NCBI GenBank assembly: GCA_035772405.1
Contig: JAYKKM010000371.1
Location: 208,501 to 272,500, forward strand
DNA: 64,000 nt
Direction: 5' to 3'
DNA from: Chrysogorgia sp. JL179-B06
Lineage: Eukaryota > Cnidaria > Anthozoa > Scleralcyonacea > Chrysogorgiidae
Below the pieces are notes generated by a model. It was not told the origin of the DNA. It was given only the letters and a program-made list of their open reading frames with translations, and did not search any database. Within the stretch, counting starts at the first letter, position 1. Each line of letters begins with the position of its first letter. Below are positions 11,801 to 23,172 of the stretch, in pieces. The position numbers and the translations under genes were made by a program.

Positions 11801-13850
11801 TAATAATAATAATAATAGTTTTTATTACCCATCTTTATTATAAAAATACAATGGATTTACATAATTAGAGTCTCATAAATAAATAGCTAGTACTTAGCTT
11901 ACAATATAGAATATTATATAAAATATTAAAACAATTTTGTTCTCGTCTATTTAAAATTATGTTATAAAAATGGTAAGCATTAGCGAGAGTTTCTATATTT
12001 CAGAGAAATTGCTCTTGGAATGAAAGAAAGTTCATGTCTTTTGGTGCGCGAAAAGATAGGAGGCCGGCCACTATCAGTCCTTAGGTCGTATAAGTGTGTT
12101 CTTGGTAAAGGTAATAATTTATTGCATGGATGGCTTGTATCACTTTGGATTCGTTGGAGTTCACGGATAGTGAGATCGTGCCGTCTATGCTTTAGGCTTT
12201 GTAAGTGGTCACGGGGTAGACCTAGAATTCTCAGGCTCCTAGTTTGGATGTTTTCTACTTCATCTTCTAGGTATTGCGGGATTCCACTCCATATAGGTGC
12301 TGCGTACTCTAGTATAGGTCTAATTTTAGTTTGGTAGCACGTAATGCCGACATCTGTTGGTAAGTTTGCTCTGCGACATTCTCTCAAGCAGAAGAGTAGT
12401 TTGTTGGCTTTCTTGGTCATCTTTTCAATATGGCAATTCCATTTCAGATTCTTTTGGTGCCAACAATTTAAACGAACTCACTCTTTCTATTTCTTCATTG
12501 CCAATAAAAAGGGAAGGTGGTTCTGGGATTGAATTTCTGAAGCAGATCCACATGTCTTTTGTCTTTTTTGGGTTTAACATCATTTTGTTTCTAGCAGCCC
12601 AACTGTGCATTGCTTCGAGAACCTCTTGCATGTGGCTTGGTGATCCCATATGAACAACTTCATCCTGGGTGCAATCGTCCGCATACTTGCATGTATTGAT
12701 TTGAAGATGGTTAGGGACCGAACTTTCGAGGTCATTTATGTGTACGTTGAATAGCGTGGGCGAGATAACGGAGCCTTGGGGGACGCCAGTAGGAGATGGC
12801 TTAACTGATGATAAAGTACCCCCCAGGTTTACCTGTTGGGTCCTGCCTTCCAAAAAGCTCCGCGTCCACATCCAAAAGCCTTTTGTCACATTTAGTTCAG
12901 CAAGCTTAGTTAAAAGGATCCCATGATCCACAAGATCAAAAGCCTTTCGAAAGTCGATAAACAATGCATGAATGCCATTCTTGCCATCACGCGAATTGTC
13001 TGTATTGTTGAACCAGTTCTGGGAGATAGTTGCCAGCGCAGACACCGTTGACCGTTTACTGGTGAAGGCATGTTGGTTGTTATCAATCTTTTCAAAAACA
13101 GAGCTGTTTAGGTTTAGCTGCAACTTTTCGAGAACTTTAGCTAATTGAGGAAGTACGGAAATCTGACGAAAGTCGTTTTCAACATCGTTAGGAGGATAGA
13201 CCTTAGGTACTGGAGTAATCAATGCATGTTTGTATGGTGTTGGGTATTTGAATTGCGTAATACTGCTACATATAATATGGTGGACCACAGGTGCTAGTTC
13301 TTCGCAAAATCTCTTTAATAACCAGGCAGGGATCTTGTCGCACCCGGTAGCTTTCCTAGGATTTAGTTGTCTGAGAGAAGTCTTGACTTGACCGATTGTA
13401 GGTGTAAGGGGAGTTTCCTCCTTCAGAAGATGTGCTATCTCAGAGAGACTTGGAATTTCGGTTGGGGGGAGATTCTGCCATGGCCTGGTAAAGATTTCCT
13501 GTAGTAACTCCGCAGTGTTAGCTGCTGCATCTTGTGATGGGCTCGTAGTGTTACCGTCTTCTGCTCCGGTTAGTTGATATATCGCCTTGTACCATTTCGC
13601 TGGATTATGTTTACGGAAACCTTCAGCCTTCGATCGATAGTATTGTTGGGCTTTCGCCTTATTTACTAGTACGGATACTTTATTACACAGGTGGTTATAT
13701 TTTATTGAGTCTCCTTTAGTAAAAGCTCTCTGCCTGGATTTGATTTCTTGTTTAATGTGTAATGTCATCCATGGCTTGTCCGAGGCATGAACACGTATAG
13801 TACGTTGTTGTTTGTCCTGGTGTACATACAAAATTCCAGCACATGTTTCT
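11801..13850 (-). mobile_element. 5'-truncated LINE with near-intact reverse transcriptase
   Basis: On the minus strand 13,831-12,425 encodes 468 residues of linker plus reverse transcriptase: NPRKATGCDKIPAWLLKRF, LFIDFRKAFDLVDH (first catalytic Asp), GVPQGSVISPTLFNVHIND, and YADDCT. A frameshift near 12,465 moves the reading to 12,420-11,980, which gives the C-terminal region (RPILEYAAPIWSGIPQYL, then ILGLPRDH) typical of CR1/jockey-group LINEs. The short TAATAATAATAATAATAG at 11,801-11,818 sits just past the 3' end and may be its microsatellite tail. No endonuclease is present, so it is 5'-truncated. One frameshift in an otherwise open 600-residue frame suggests a fairly young copy. Confidence 0.88.
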
Positions 13851-14460
13851 AATTAAATAAACAAGTTTAGTTAGTTATATATGACACTAAATACCGGGGT
13901 CTTTGTTCCAATATTTTCAGATGAAACCAGTCCAGTAGAAGAAATGCGGTTGGCTTTTGGTGGCATAGATATTTTGAGTTGTTTTGGGGCAGACTGAGTG
14001 ACTTTCAAGATTAAAATATTGGTAAAACCTACAGTATTATGTAGATCTCACAACTTGTTAAATAAATTATATAAAGTATATTATAATATAACCACTGGTG
14101 CACTTACCTCTGGTGTCTAAAGGACATGGTTTTTTGAATATTTATAAAATTATTTGAAACTATCCTTTTAAAATAGGAATGCTAGGCTTCAAAGCGCATT
14201 GTCCACATATTCCTTGGTGGACCAAATCTAAAAAATTGATTACAACATTTGGAATTCAAAAATACTATTAAAAATATATAATGGTCTGGGCAATTGTCAC
14301 TGAATCAGGCTGCTCATTTTCCATCAGGCTGCATTGCTGGCAATATTCCATTTAGGGGAGGGAGATGTATAGGTTGCTGGAGTTGAGGAGCAAGTGGAAT
14401 AATCTGGAGGGATGCACATGCCTGCGACCCACAAACATGGGACATAATCAACCAGTCTGA
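13851..14460. other. No gene seen
   Basis: AT-rich non-coding sequence between the LINE and the long TA/TATG tract. Confidence 0.55.
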
Positions 14461-14618
14461 ACCAATATATATATATATATATATATATATAGGTAATAGG
14501 TTCATAATAGGTAATTAGCTCAGACAGGTTGATTATGTGTGTATGTTAAGTATTTCAATTAATATTATATATATATATAAATATATAATATATATTATAT
14601 ACTGTATATATATATATA

Positions 14619-14656
<38 letters not shown>

Positions 14657-15042
14657 CATATAAATTATATAGTGTATATATATATATATATATATGTATA
14701 TGTATATGTATGTATATATGTATATTATAGGTAATATTTGGCATTTCACTCGATCAAACTACATGTTGAAAGGATTTAAATCCTTTCAATATATATGTAT
14801 ATATGTATCTATGTATATATGTATATGTATATATATATGTGTATATATGTATATATGTATATATGTATATATGTATATGTATATATGTATATATATGTAT
14901 ATGTATATATGTTATGTATATATGTATATATGTATATGTATATATGTATATATGTATATATGTGTGTGTGTACATATATATACATATATATACATATATA
15001 TACATATACATATACATACATATACATATACATATACGCACG

Positions 15043-15074
<32 letters not shown>

Positions 15075-15075
15075 A
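14461..15075. repeat. Long TA, TATATG and ATACAT microsatellite tract
   Basis: (TA)n runs at 14,464-14,492 and 14,560-14,700 are followed by a roughly 180-bp (ATGTAT)n tract (14,790-14,965) that flips to (ATACAT)n with CACACA (14,970-15,075). The two halves are complementary and could form a large hairpin. Tyr/Ile/Met-only reading frames here are artefacts of the repeat. Confidence 0.9.
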
Positions 15076-15154
15076 ATACTTAACACATGGTATGGTGAAA
15101 CCCAATGTATATGATTGTTACCTTCTTATGTCATCTGGAATATCACAGCACGAA

Positions 15155-15445
15155 AATACTGGTTTAAGTCCAATAAAACGTAACTTAAATCAAACTCAAA
15201 TGTATGTTTAAGTTGGTTTAAGCACAGGTTTAAGCAAATTAAAGCTAGGTTTAAGTTGGACTTAAATGTAGCCGAAGGCTGTAACATTTAAGCTAGGTTT
15301 AAGTTCTCAACTTTAAGTGAGGTTTAAGCTAGGTTTAAGTTAAATTTAACAAGTTTAAGTTCGTTCTTCGTGCTTAAATGTAATAGTTTTAGGCTTGCTT
15401 TAGTCATGGTTAATCCTTTGTTAAAATCATGCTTAAATTCGCTAG
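15155..15445. repeat. Dispersed GGTTTAAG/CTTAAA motif array
   Basis: About 15-20 copies of TTTAAG (often AGGTTTAAGT, GTTTAAGCTAGG) or its complement within 290 bp at irregular spacing, ending before GAATTCTCATTC-like unique sequence. It resembles the subterminal binding-site clusters of DNA transposons such as hAT or CACTA, but no terminal repeat is identified. Confidence 0.5.
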
Positions 15446-15952
15446 TTTCAATTCTCATTCACGACCTTGATTAGTTTCAAACGTCGATCGAACCTTTCGT
15501 GTGCCAAATCTAATACAAATGAGTTGGAACAAATGATTTAATTTGCTAATTTGTATTAGGTTCGGTACTTGAAAAGTTTCACTATAAAAAAGGCCTTAAT
15601 CCTTTTGTAATTGTAAAGTACACCATATCAATTTTAAAGTTAAAAAATGTTAAGTTGTCATAACTAAGCATGTAACTAAGGCGTAATCTTCATCTTCGAA
15701 CGTAACATGAAGGGTAAACATATTAATAGTGTATTTCCCAAGTGCTTAAGTTGAAGCCAAAACAAGATCAATCAAGGAGACAGCACAAAACAAGTGACTG
15801 AGCATTCAAAACCTATTTTATTAAAAAAATATGCATACTATATGTACAGTATGTAGTATAAATAAAAACCAAAATTTATAAATAAGATAAATAAACAAAT
15901 ATTAGAATTTAAAGTGTTTGAAACAAAGTCAAGCTACAACTATTATGGTAGC

Positions 15953-17344
15953 TTATCTAATAGCCCAAGCAGGACCAGATGGGGCAGGTCTTGTGGACAG
16001 TTGTCCAGTTTTACGGGGTTTCACCATTCCCTTTGCATGGCTGGATAGTGTTTTCTGGTAGACATCATCCAGTTCATCTTTGACATTCCTCAATCGGGTT
16101 CTTTCCCATGCCAGCTTTCTCACTCTATAACATTTTAGATTTTTTACTCTTTGCCCATTTGCTTCTTGTACCTCATATTCTGAGTCTTCACTAGACATGA
16201 ACTCCTTAAAAAGAATTGATTCAGCCTTCTTTATAGCAGTTTCCTCACAATTTTCTCTTAGCTGGTCCAGTCCAATCAAACGTCTTTCTAGTTTCTATAA
16301 AACCAAACATAAACAATAACATTAAACCAATGTAATAATCCAAAGAACACAATTTTTCCTTGAACCAGAATTTTGTTAAACACTCCAAAAAAACTCCATC
16401 CAAGTAGAGATAGTGCTTGTGCTAATACCATAACGTAAACATATACAATCAGCTGTTGTGGTCTAGTGGTAAGGTTACCACCACACATGTCTATGAGCTG
16501 GGAGACCCAGGTTCAAATCCTGGTTCAGACCATTACTCAGGGTTTTAAAATAATTGAGGAGAAAGTGCTGCCTTTGCAATAATATCAGCAAATGGTAAGA
16601 CTTTCGGGTCTTCTTGGATAAAGACCTTAAATCGTAGGCCCTGGGAACCCCTATAATTGGGCTTCTAGCCTGTTGGTGTGATAAATCTAATAAACTAAAC
16701 TAATACATTATACATGTTCTAAGGATTTATGGTGAAGGAAAATTTCGAGTGTGGAATATATACATTTTTAAGAGCAAACCGGGACCAGTTGTAAAAAATG
16801 CAACTTTAAGGCCTTCCGGCTGGAATTTAACCACGACCTGCGATGCTAGTGTAGTGCTCTGACCACTGAGCTATGGAGGCATATTCACCATGATTGCCTC
16901 AGAGGACATATAAATATTTAAACCATAAATTTCCCTTATTGCTGATGTATGCTCATTGAATTAAGGTGTATGCTCATGGGAGGTTCCAGTTCATGTAAAT
17001 TGTATCTCCAATAGGAATTGGGCCAAAATCTAATAGGAATAAATTTCCTATAGGATTTCCTATAGGAATTCCAATAGGAAATTCCTATAGGATGTTGGCC
17101 AAAATCAAAAGGGGGTGCATAATATGTATGGTGGGGGGTGGTGGTGCCAAAGTGGACATTATACACTTGCTGAAAGTTAGTACTGTAAAAATAATAAAGT
17201 AAACCTCACCTTTCTTTCAATGGAATGTATGTTCCTGCGATCATACTGAGAACGCAGCTTCGGATTCCTTATAAACCCACTACTGGCATCAGGTCCAGCT
17301 TCATTGCTTGACTGACTTGCACTAGAATCATGAGTATGATCTAC
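15953..17344 (-). CDS. Unrecognised two-exon coding segment (3' end of a gene)
   Basis: Exon A is 17,344-17,210 (135 bp, acceptor ATTTCAG, donor AAAG/GTGAGG), Ser/Asp/Asn-rich then basic (ending IHSIERK). Exon B is 16,294-15,953 (acceptor TTTTATAG), starting KLERRLIGLDQLRENCEET and ending GPAWAIR before a TAA stop. Both junctions fall between codons, so the joined frame stays open. Exon B has an acidic Ser-Ser-Glu-Asp-Ser-Glu stretch and a basic, coiled-coil-like helix (about residues 50-85). The 915-bp intron contains two SINEs. I do not recognise the family. The Pro/Ala/Trp-rich C-terminus resembles tails I recall in repeated invertebrate proteins, so it may be transposon-derived. Upstream exons were not found. 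Confidence 0.45.
16448..16710 (+). mobile_element. tRNA-derived SINE
   Basis: The head has an A-box-like TGGTCTAGTGGTAAGG (about 16,458) and a B box GGTTCAAATCC (16,510-16,520) inside CCCAGGTTCAAATCCTGG, spaced as in a tRNA gene, but the acceptor arms do not pair. A body follows with ACTTTCGGGTCTTCTTGGAT and AAGACCTTAAATCGTAGGCC, then an AT-rich tail TAATAAACTAAACTAA. This is a SINE, not a functional tRNA. It lies in an intron of the minus-strand coding segment. Confidence 0.8.
16796..16885 (-). mobile_element. tRNA-derived SINE head, minus strand
   Basis: The complement reads a near-perfect A box TAGCTCAGTGGTCAGAGC and a B box GGTTAAATTCC with spacing of a tRNA. Part of an acceptor stem (GCCTCC with GGAAGGC) is still visible. 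The 3' body probably continues to about 16,735. The weak B box and the odd anticodon arm argue for a SINE or tRNA pseudogene. Confidence 0.7.
17010..17100. repeat. Cluster of TCCTATAGGA palindromes
   Basis: CCTATAGGA and CCAATAGGAATT units repeat six or more times in both orientations, bounded by inverted GGCCAAAATC/TTGGGCCAAAATC. Possibly a tiny foldback element in the intron. Confidence 0.5.
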
Positions 17345-17805
17345 CTGAAATATATTTTTAAAATGTGATAGTTACACTTGAGTAACCTTTCAGAATTTAG
17401 ATTAATCTCTGTTTCTTTATAGTGTTCAAATTAATAGAAGTATTAGAAAAAATATAACATTTTATAAAATGATTTTGAACAAAATAACATCTTGTCCTAA
17501 CCTATGCCATGCTGCTGTTGCACTAAAGATGATTTGGATAAAATATATTATATATTTATGCTTTACATAAATAGTTTGATAAATACCGTGTTTTGTTAAT
17601 TTGTTTATATTATAAGATAACGTGAAATTCACTGTAAATTATGATATTTGGTTGTTTGTGTTTGCGCAAAATTTGAGCCGTGCTTACTGCAAAATTAGTT
17701 GTAAACGTTGGCAAATAATGCGAGAAATCGCGTTTCAGAGGTTGTAGATTTCAAAATTTTCCGGGGGAGAATCCCCTGGACCCTCCTTTAATATTCGCAC
17801 CTCCG

Positions 17806-17909
17806 ATGCTAACACCACTTTTCCTACCCAACTTAAACCCTTCCTACGCTACTGTATATGCTAACACCACTTTTCCTACCCAACTTAAACCCTTCCTACG
17901 CTACTGTAT
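17806..17909. repeat. 52-bp exact tandem duplication
   Basis: ATGCTAACACCACTTTTCCT begins identical units at 17,806 and 17,858. No other structure in the surrounding 17,345-18,700, where I see no gene. Confidence 0.9.
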
Positions 17910-18701
17910 AATTACTTTTAGCTCAACTTATCCAAGGTGCTCATTTAGTGTGTGTTGAATGTCAGTACAAATATGAAACATAATTAGGTGAATATTTTTG
18001 TTGAATGATGACTGTGGCTACTTGTTTTTGTATTCACCTTGCAGCACACATAATCCATTGAGCTTTGCGATTTGGAATGAGGTAGGGTTTAGAGTTGGAC
18101 TAACTTCACAATATCAGTGGTGTCCAGTCAAAACGTCCTCAAGTCAAAACGTCCTCGTGTTCAAAACCATAATGTTCATAAACCTTACCATATTTACTAA
18201 TCAACTTGACAAAAGTACATGGATCACCAATTTTTATTTTGATGACTTAGAGTTATCAAAATCCGATCGAATCCCGAAACGCGTCAAAATTACATTTTCT
18301 ATTAAAAAAGCAGATATATTTGCTCCTGATATCTCTTTTAAAAATCCATAACAACAATGCACCTTCGCTCATCCAGTCTACATGGCTTTCAAAATTGCCT
18401 TTCATGGACAGTTTTATTTGCTATCAAAAGCTTAAAAATAGCGCCACGTTACCGAATCGGTAAGCGTATCAGTGATGGTTGGTCTCATTTTGGGACTACA
18501 CCCCCAAGCCAAAATCGATATGTACGCCCCTGAGTGTGGTACTACAAACTAATTTAAATATGCTAATCATAACAATATGTTCTTGTATTAGTAAACATGT
18601 CACTGACAGTCTAACGAAAGCTAATATTATTTAGGCATTAAATAAAATATACCTAACCTTCACCCTTTAAAAAGTTCTCAATTCGTGAAAATCTGTTTTT
18701 C

Positions 18702-19850
18702 TTAATCTCCTTGCATAAGTTCAAAACATCCACAAAAAATAGATAGAAAATAGATATCTCCTTCGACAAAATAGTAATGGAGAGCCACCTGCCATTTTCC
18801 ATGTGGCTTTTGTGTCACTAGTTCTTTCCTTTTTGTTTTTGTTTCTGTGACATAGTTTTCCATGCGCACAATGTGTCCAAGCCATCGTAGTGTTTGCTTA
18901 CGAATAAATACATCTAGGTGCCCAGCATTAGTTATCTGGTATACGTCCGCGTTGTTGTACACGTACGCCTAGTCCCATTCTTGGCCGGCACTGATACGGT
19001 GATTGTAAGCTGCTGGGGATTCTCTGGTGTATTCCTCTGTCAGTGGCCTCCTTTGATCATACATCGCAGCATCTTACATTTGAAGACCGTGGTATTCTTA
19101 ATTGCAACATTATTGAGCTTGATCAAGCTATCTATTGTATAGTCGCTCAATGCGTTGACTGCCTGGGTTTCCGTCTTCTTTATTGATACAATCATGCCAT
19201 ATTCTGTCAGAGTTTGGCAGATAATTTTTATTGCAGTTTGCATCGCAGATTTCATGTACTATTCATGTACTTTTCAAGATGGTATTCCCCGACACATCTA
19301 TAGTTGCCGGTGGTTGCTGAGCCCACAGTGCTATTAAAGTCACCGCCAATAATCGTTTTATGGCTCTTCAGCGTTTTGACATGATTTCGGAGATCTCGCC
19401 AGAATAGATCTTTTTGTGACTCCTTGGCTTCATTAGTTGGCGAATAAACCGATACAATATTTAGTCGTAGGTTGTTGACTACCGCCTGCACATGGATATT
19501 ATTCAAGGCGATACATATTGCACATCCACCACAACATCACTGGCCACCATGATCGCCACACCCTGTTCAGCACGTTGTTTCTGTCCTGAGTAGTAGAGCT
19601 TGTATCCTTCGATTTCCAGTACTCAAGATCCATGCCTCCTAACCTCTTGTAGGAGTGTGATCTTGTATCGCAGTCGGTGTGCTTCTGCTACCGTTTGGCC
19701 TAGTTTAACATCGTGTTTGGTTCCTAGTGTACGCACGTTCAACGTTGTGATTGTAGTTAAACCATTTCCATTTGGGACTCGGGGGACGGACTTGGTCCAC
19801 TGGCTGTTCCCACGGATGATTGTTGTTCCATACTTTGCATTTAACACTGT
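18702..19850 (-). pseudogene. Eroded LINE: endonuclease and reverse-transcriptase scraps
   Basis: Read from 19,847 downwards: TTLNVRTLGTKHDVKL and KITLLQEVRR (start of an endonuclease, with the catalytic Glu), then NNLRLNIVSVYSPTNEAKE and KTIIGGDFNSTVG (GDFN motif) at 19,506-19,252. These are followed abruptly by a reverse-transcriptase tail (LTEYGMIVSIKKTETQAV, 19,255-19,040), and at 18,962-18,702 RKQTLRWLGHIVRMEN, which is characteristic of the C-terminus of this LINE group. Most of the reverse transcriptase is deleted and the frames are interrupted. Confidence 0.75.
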
Positions 19851-20650
19851 ACACTCTCTATCTTGGTTTGTAGTAATGATGAGAGTCTTATCAAATTTCT
19901 TCAGTAGTAGATTTCGAGGAGAGGGATACTGAATCCCACCTGCCTCTAGAGTGGTATGTTCTTGGCTCCCTTCCAGGTGGCGGTTACGTCAACAAGGAAT
20001 GTGGTAACACTTTTTGCCTTGATTGAAGATTTTAGAGTCAATCAAGTTTCCGGGGTGCAGCGCGTGGACCTTTTGTCACCTTTGCACATTGGGGGCATTT
20101 TCTCATGGGTGGTTTGGAGTCGAAGTCCCATTCGACAAAATATTCTGGATAGCACATGTTCTACCATTTATGATGTTTCAGTTAACTGGACTTGAATTGT
20201 AATCAAAAGGTAAATATACAATTAAAATATTTTATTATATGGCACGTACTATTTCTGGTGAAATGGCTCTTTCTGATTAACTAGCAGTTGTTAGTTTCCC
20301 GTAATCAACCAGTCCATTTCTTTTAAGTTTGTCCACTTGGTTATTATGTACAGATAAGTATTTTACATTTTATTAAATGAGATTTCAGTATTTTATAGAG
20401 TGTACAATACATTAATTAAATGTATTTATTATTATTTATATTAAATAGAAGAAATGATGCAAAATGATGCAAAATTTCTAAAGACAAACAAACCATAGTT
20501 ATTTCTGCATACTTATTTTCATCTTTCATCATAACAGACATGGTGATGACATTGGATTGCAAGCATATTTGTTGCTCATAAGGAAAAGTCACTCTCGGAG
20601 GCACGCTATCCTTGCTGGAAATATTTCTCCATTAACTCTGCAATTAGATT

Positions 20651-20921
20651 ACTGTATCTCTTTCTCATTGAAGTGTTTTATCTTTAAAGACTTTCTGTGG
20701 ACTACTATTAGACGAATGGTCACTACTTTGCACACAATCAAATACAATAGTAGTGGGAACAGCATGGACTTGTTTTGATGGTCCTTCCTCACGTCATGAA
20801 CCTTTTCTTCCCAGTCAATGTTGTTACATATACAAACTCACTTCCTCCAATCTCATCTAAAAGACTATACTTGATCGATGGGATAAAGGAAAAACCATAT
20901 TTATTCAGATGATCCGTTAAC
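20651..20921 (-). pseudogene. Possible degenerate exon, unrecognised
   Basis: After an acceptor-like TTTTTATTGATAG the minus strand reads LTDHLNKYGFSFIPSIKYSL and LLDEIGGSEFVYVTTLTGKK, then after a frame break GPSKQVHAVPTTIVFDCVQS. The composition looks protein-coding but I do not recognise it. The rest of 19,851-21,235 shows no gene. Confidence 0.3.
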
Positions 20922-21229
20922 TATCAATAAAAATATAAAAGAGACATTAATTTATTAGAGGGAAGAAAGTAAATGACATAGCAAATTATATCACCAAGAC
21001 TCAAGTTTATATAATATTAATTTAACTATAAACCATGGTCAATTTTATGATATCAGGATAAGAACTTACGTTTATATCAGCTTGACCATGAATTAAAGTA
21101 TTAAGTTGATTCTCTGAATCCTGCTTAATTCATGACAGCGCACAAACACAATTACGGCATAAATCGAGCACATTGGTGGTATTTTTTTCTGAGGATTGGT
21201 AGGATAATCAAGTCGAGTGGACATGAGGC

Positions 21230-21235
21230 CAGAGC
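21230..21235. repeat. Left target-site duplication CAGAGC
   Basis: CAGAGC directly precedes the TACGGTGGCCC terminus. The same six bases follow the opposite terminus at 29,301-29,306. Confidence 0.85.
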
Positions 21236-21258
21236 TACGGTGGCCCATAAGGGTCAAA

Positions 21259-21508
21259 CACAAATCAATATCCCAAAACACAAATCAATATCCCAAAACA
21301 CAAATCAATATCCCAAAACACAAATCAATATCCCAAAACACAAATCAATATCCCAAAACACAAATCAATATCCCAAAACACAAATCAATATCCCAAAACA
21401 CAAATCAATATCCCAAAACACAAATCAATATCACAAATCAATATCCCAAAACACAAATCAATATCCCAAAACACAAATCAATATCCCAAAACACAAATCA
21501 ATATCCCA
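21259..21508. repeat. Left subterminal array of a 20-bp motif
   Basis: About 12 head-to-tail copies of CACAAATCAATATCCCAAAA, one of them shortened near 21,430. Units are nearly identical and directly abutting, with no spacers. They start 23 bp from the element terminus and are the inverted counterpart of the right array. The likely role is a cluster of transposase-binding sites (inference). Confidence 0.9.
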
Positions 21509-21805
21509 CGAGGATGAGCATGAAATCTTGTTGGTCAGCAGTCACATTAACTGGATAACATCAAGGGAATCGAGGTGGGAGGGTTAGCAAGACACTTAAG
21601 GCGGGGGGTTAGGGTTAGAAAACTCATTATGTGGCGGGTTAGGGTTAGGATCTAAGTTGTTTTGGGGTTAGCGGTTATTTTATGGTTAAGTGACAAAATT
21701 CTTACGATTATAACCTCGATTCCCTTGATGTTATCCAGTTAATGTGACTGCTGACCAAGAAGCTTTCATGCTCATCCTCGATCATCGCCCAGGTTATAGC
21801 AAACC
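21509..21805. mobile_element. Truncated copy of the 1.64-kb-locus MITE
   Basis: GAGGATGAGCATGAAATCTT at the left and CTCGATCATCGCCCAGGTTA at the right form inverted arms identical in kind to those of the MITE at 1,643-1,971, with the same TTAGGGTTAG-rich core. The outer part of the left arm is missing where it meets the 20-bp array, so insertion was followed by loss or recombination at that junction. Confidence 0.75.
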
Positions 21806-21888
21806 CCCGTATTTACATTGTCTTGGTCAGTTTACAACTTTACAGAGTGTTTTTATGCCTCGTTTACATCTGGACATGCTAATTCACG

Positions 21889-23130
21889 ATGTATTGTGGT
21901 CATTGTGGAGCTGCGTTGAAGGAGAACTTTCAATTTTGTGTCAAATGTGGAAATTCGAATGTCAAGAGTTCGAATACCCTTTCTTCTCCACCAGCCCCAA
22001 CAACTAGCAGTGATGGAGTTGGATGTCACACAACCCCAACCGCTTTTGTAAAATCCGTCCCAACTTTTGGCACTTTCATGGAGATGAAAGAGCTTCATAT
22101 TTTAAGAAGACATCAAAGAATAAAACATGTCCAAGTGACTTGCCTGTGACCATCAACATTGGAATTATGCGTTACGTGGAGGAGGAGATTTTGCTCAAAC
22201 CTACTAGAGGAAAAACTTTGCCGTTGAAAGTTGAAAAGACAGCTGATAGTGAAGAGGTATTAACACTAGCGGTTGGAAAGCATTCAATGCATAACAGTAA
22301 CGAAATTTTAAATAATTCGTCAAGTCATTATAAACTGCTGTATCCAGATGGGACAGAAGTCAAAACACTAAAAGAAACGGATGAAGCTTTTACTGTAAAA
22401 GGATATAAAGCTGAATTTGGTAAACCTTACAATAGGGTAACCTTATATGTGTGTTCTACAGCAGACTATCTTTATCACAGTATCAAAAGTGTTGATGGTA
22501 ATCTCAGTTCTAATGGTGACGACACAGAGAATAACAATGATGTTCAGCAGCCTTACCAACCAAGAGAACAAACTCAGTCAAATATCAGGAATTACACTGA
22601 CAGTCACACTAAACCAAAGAGATTCTGTCCAGAGACTTCTTCGTGTACCGTGATCAGTACCGATACTCCTGCTTTACGTACCACTTGCACGCTTGTTTCT
22701 TCCACAGTAACCAGACCTGTCTTAAGTGGCACTGCAAGTCTTGACCATTCTATGCCTGGTAGCACCAGTGGTACAGGTAACAATAACAGTAACAATTTAT
22801 TTATATAAACATATTTATGCATGGTAGCAACATAGCGTACATAAAAGTTAAAAATAATAAAGAACGCTGATTTTCACAAGGCCTACGTGTTACAAAAGGT
22901 AAAAACATCACTAACATACTTAATAAATAATAATGATAATCAGGGTTGGAAATTTCTTATGAAAATTGTTCACAGAATTTTTTTTGATTTTCACAGGAAA
23001 TTTTGTGCATTTAATGTATATGTCGCACAATGTGGCTGTCGCGAAATTCTTTCGTTCATGAAATCATAAATCTAATTTAGCAGGAAATTTTTATTTTTGG
23101 ATTTTGCTGCCAGGATTTTATCCAGGCCTG

Positions 23131-23172
<42 letters not shown>

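Noticed and set aside
14537..15211. Several open frames of 60-138 codons in both strands
   Set aside because: They are only Tyr/Ile/Met/Cys/His readings of TA and TATATG repeats.
21259..21508. CRISPR-like array
   Set aside because: Units abut with no unique spacers, and the context is a eukaryotic transposon end.
21132..21587. 151- and 113-codon frames across the left array
   Set aside because: The frames exist because the 20-bp unit lacks stop codons; the peptide is a pure repeat. The 107-codon frame at 28,973-29,296 is the same artefact.
22010..22035. A tiny intron explaining the frame change in the HECT gene
   Set aside because: The space is too small for a normal intron; an indel is simpler.
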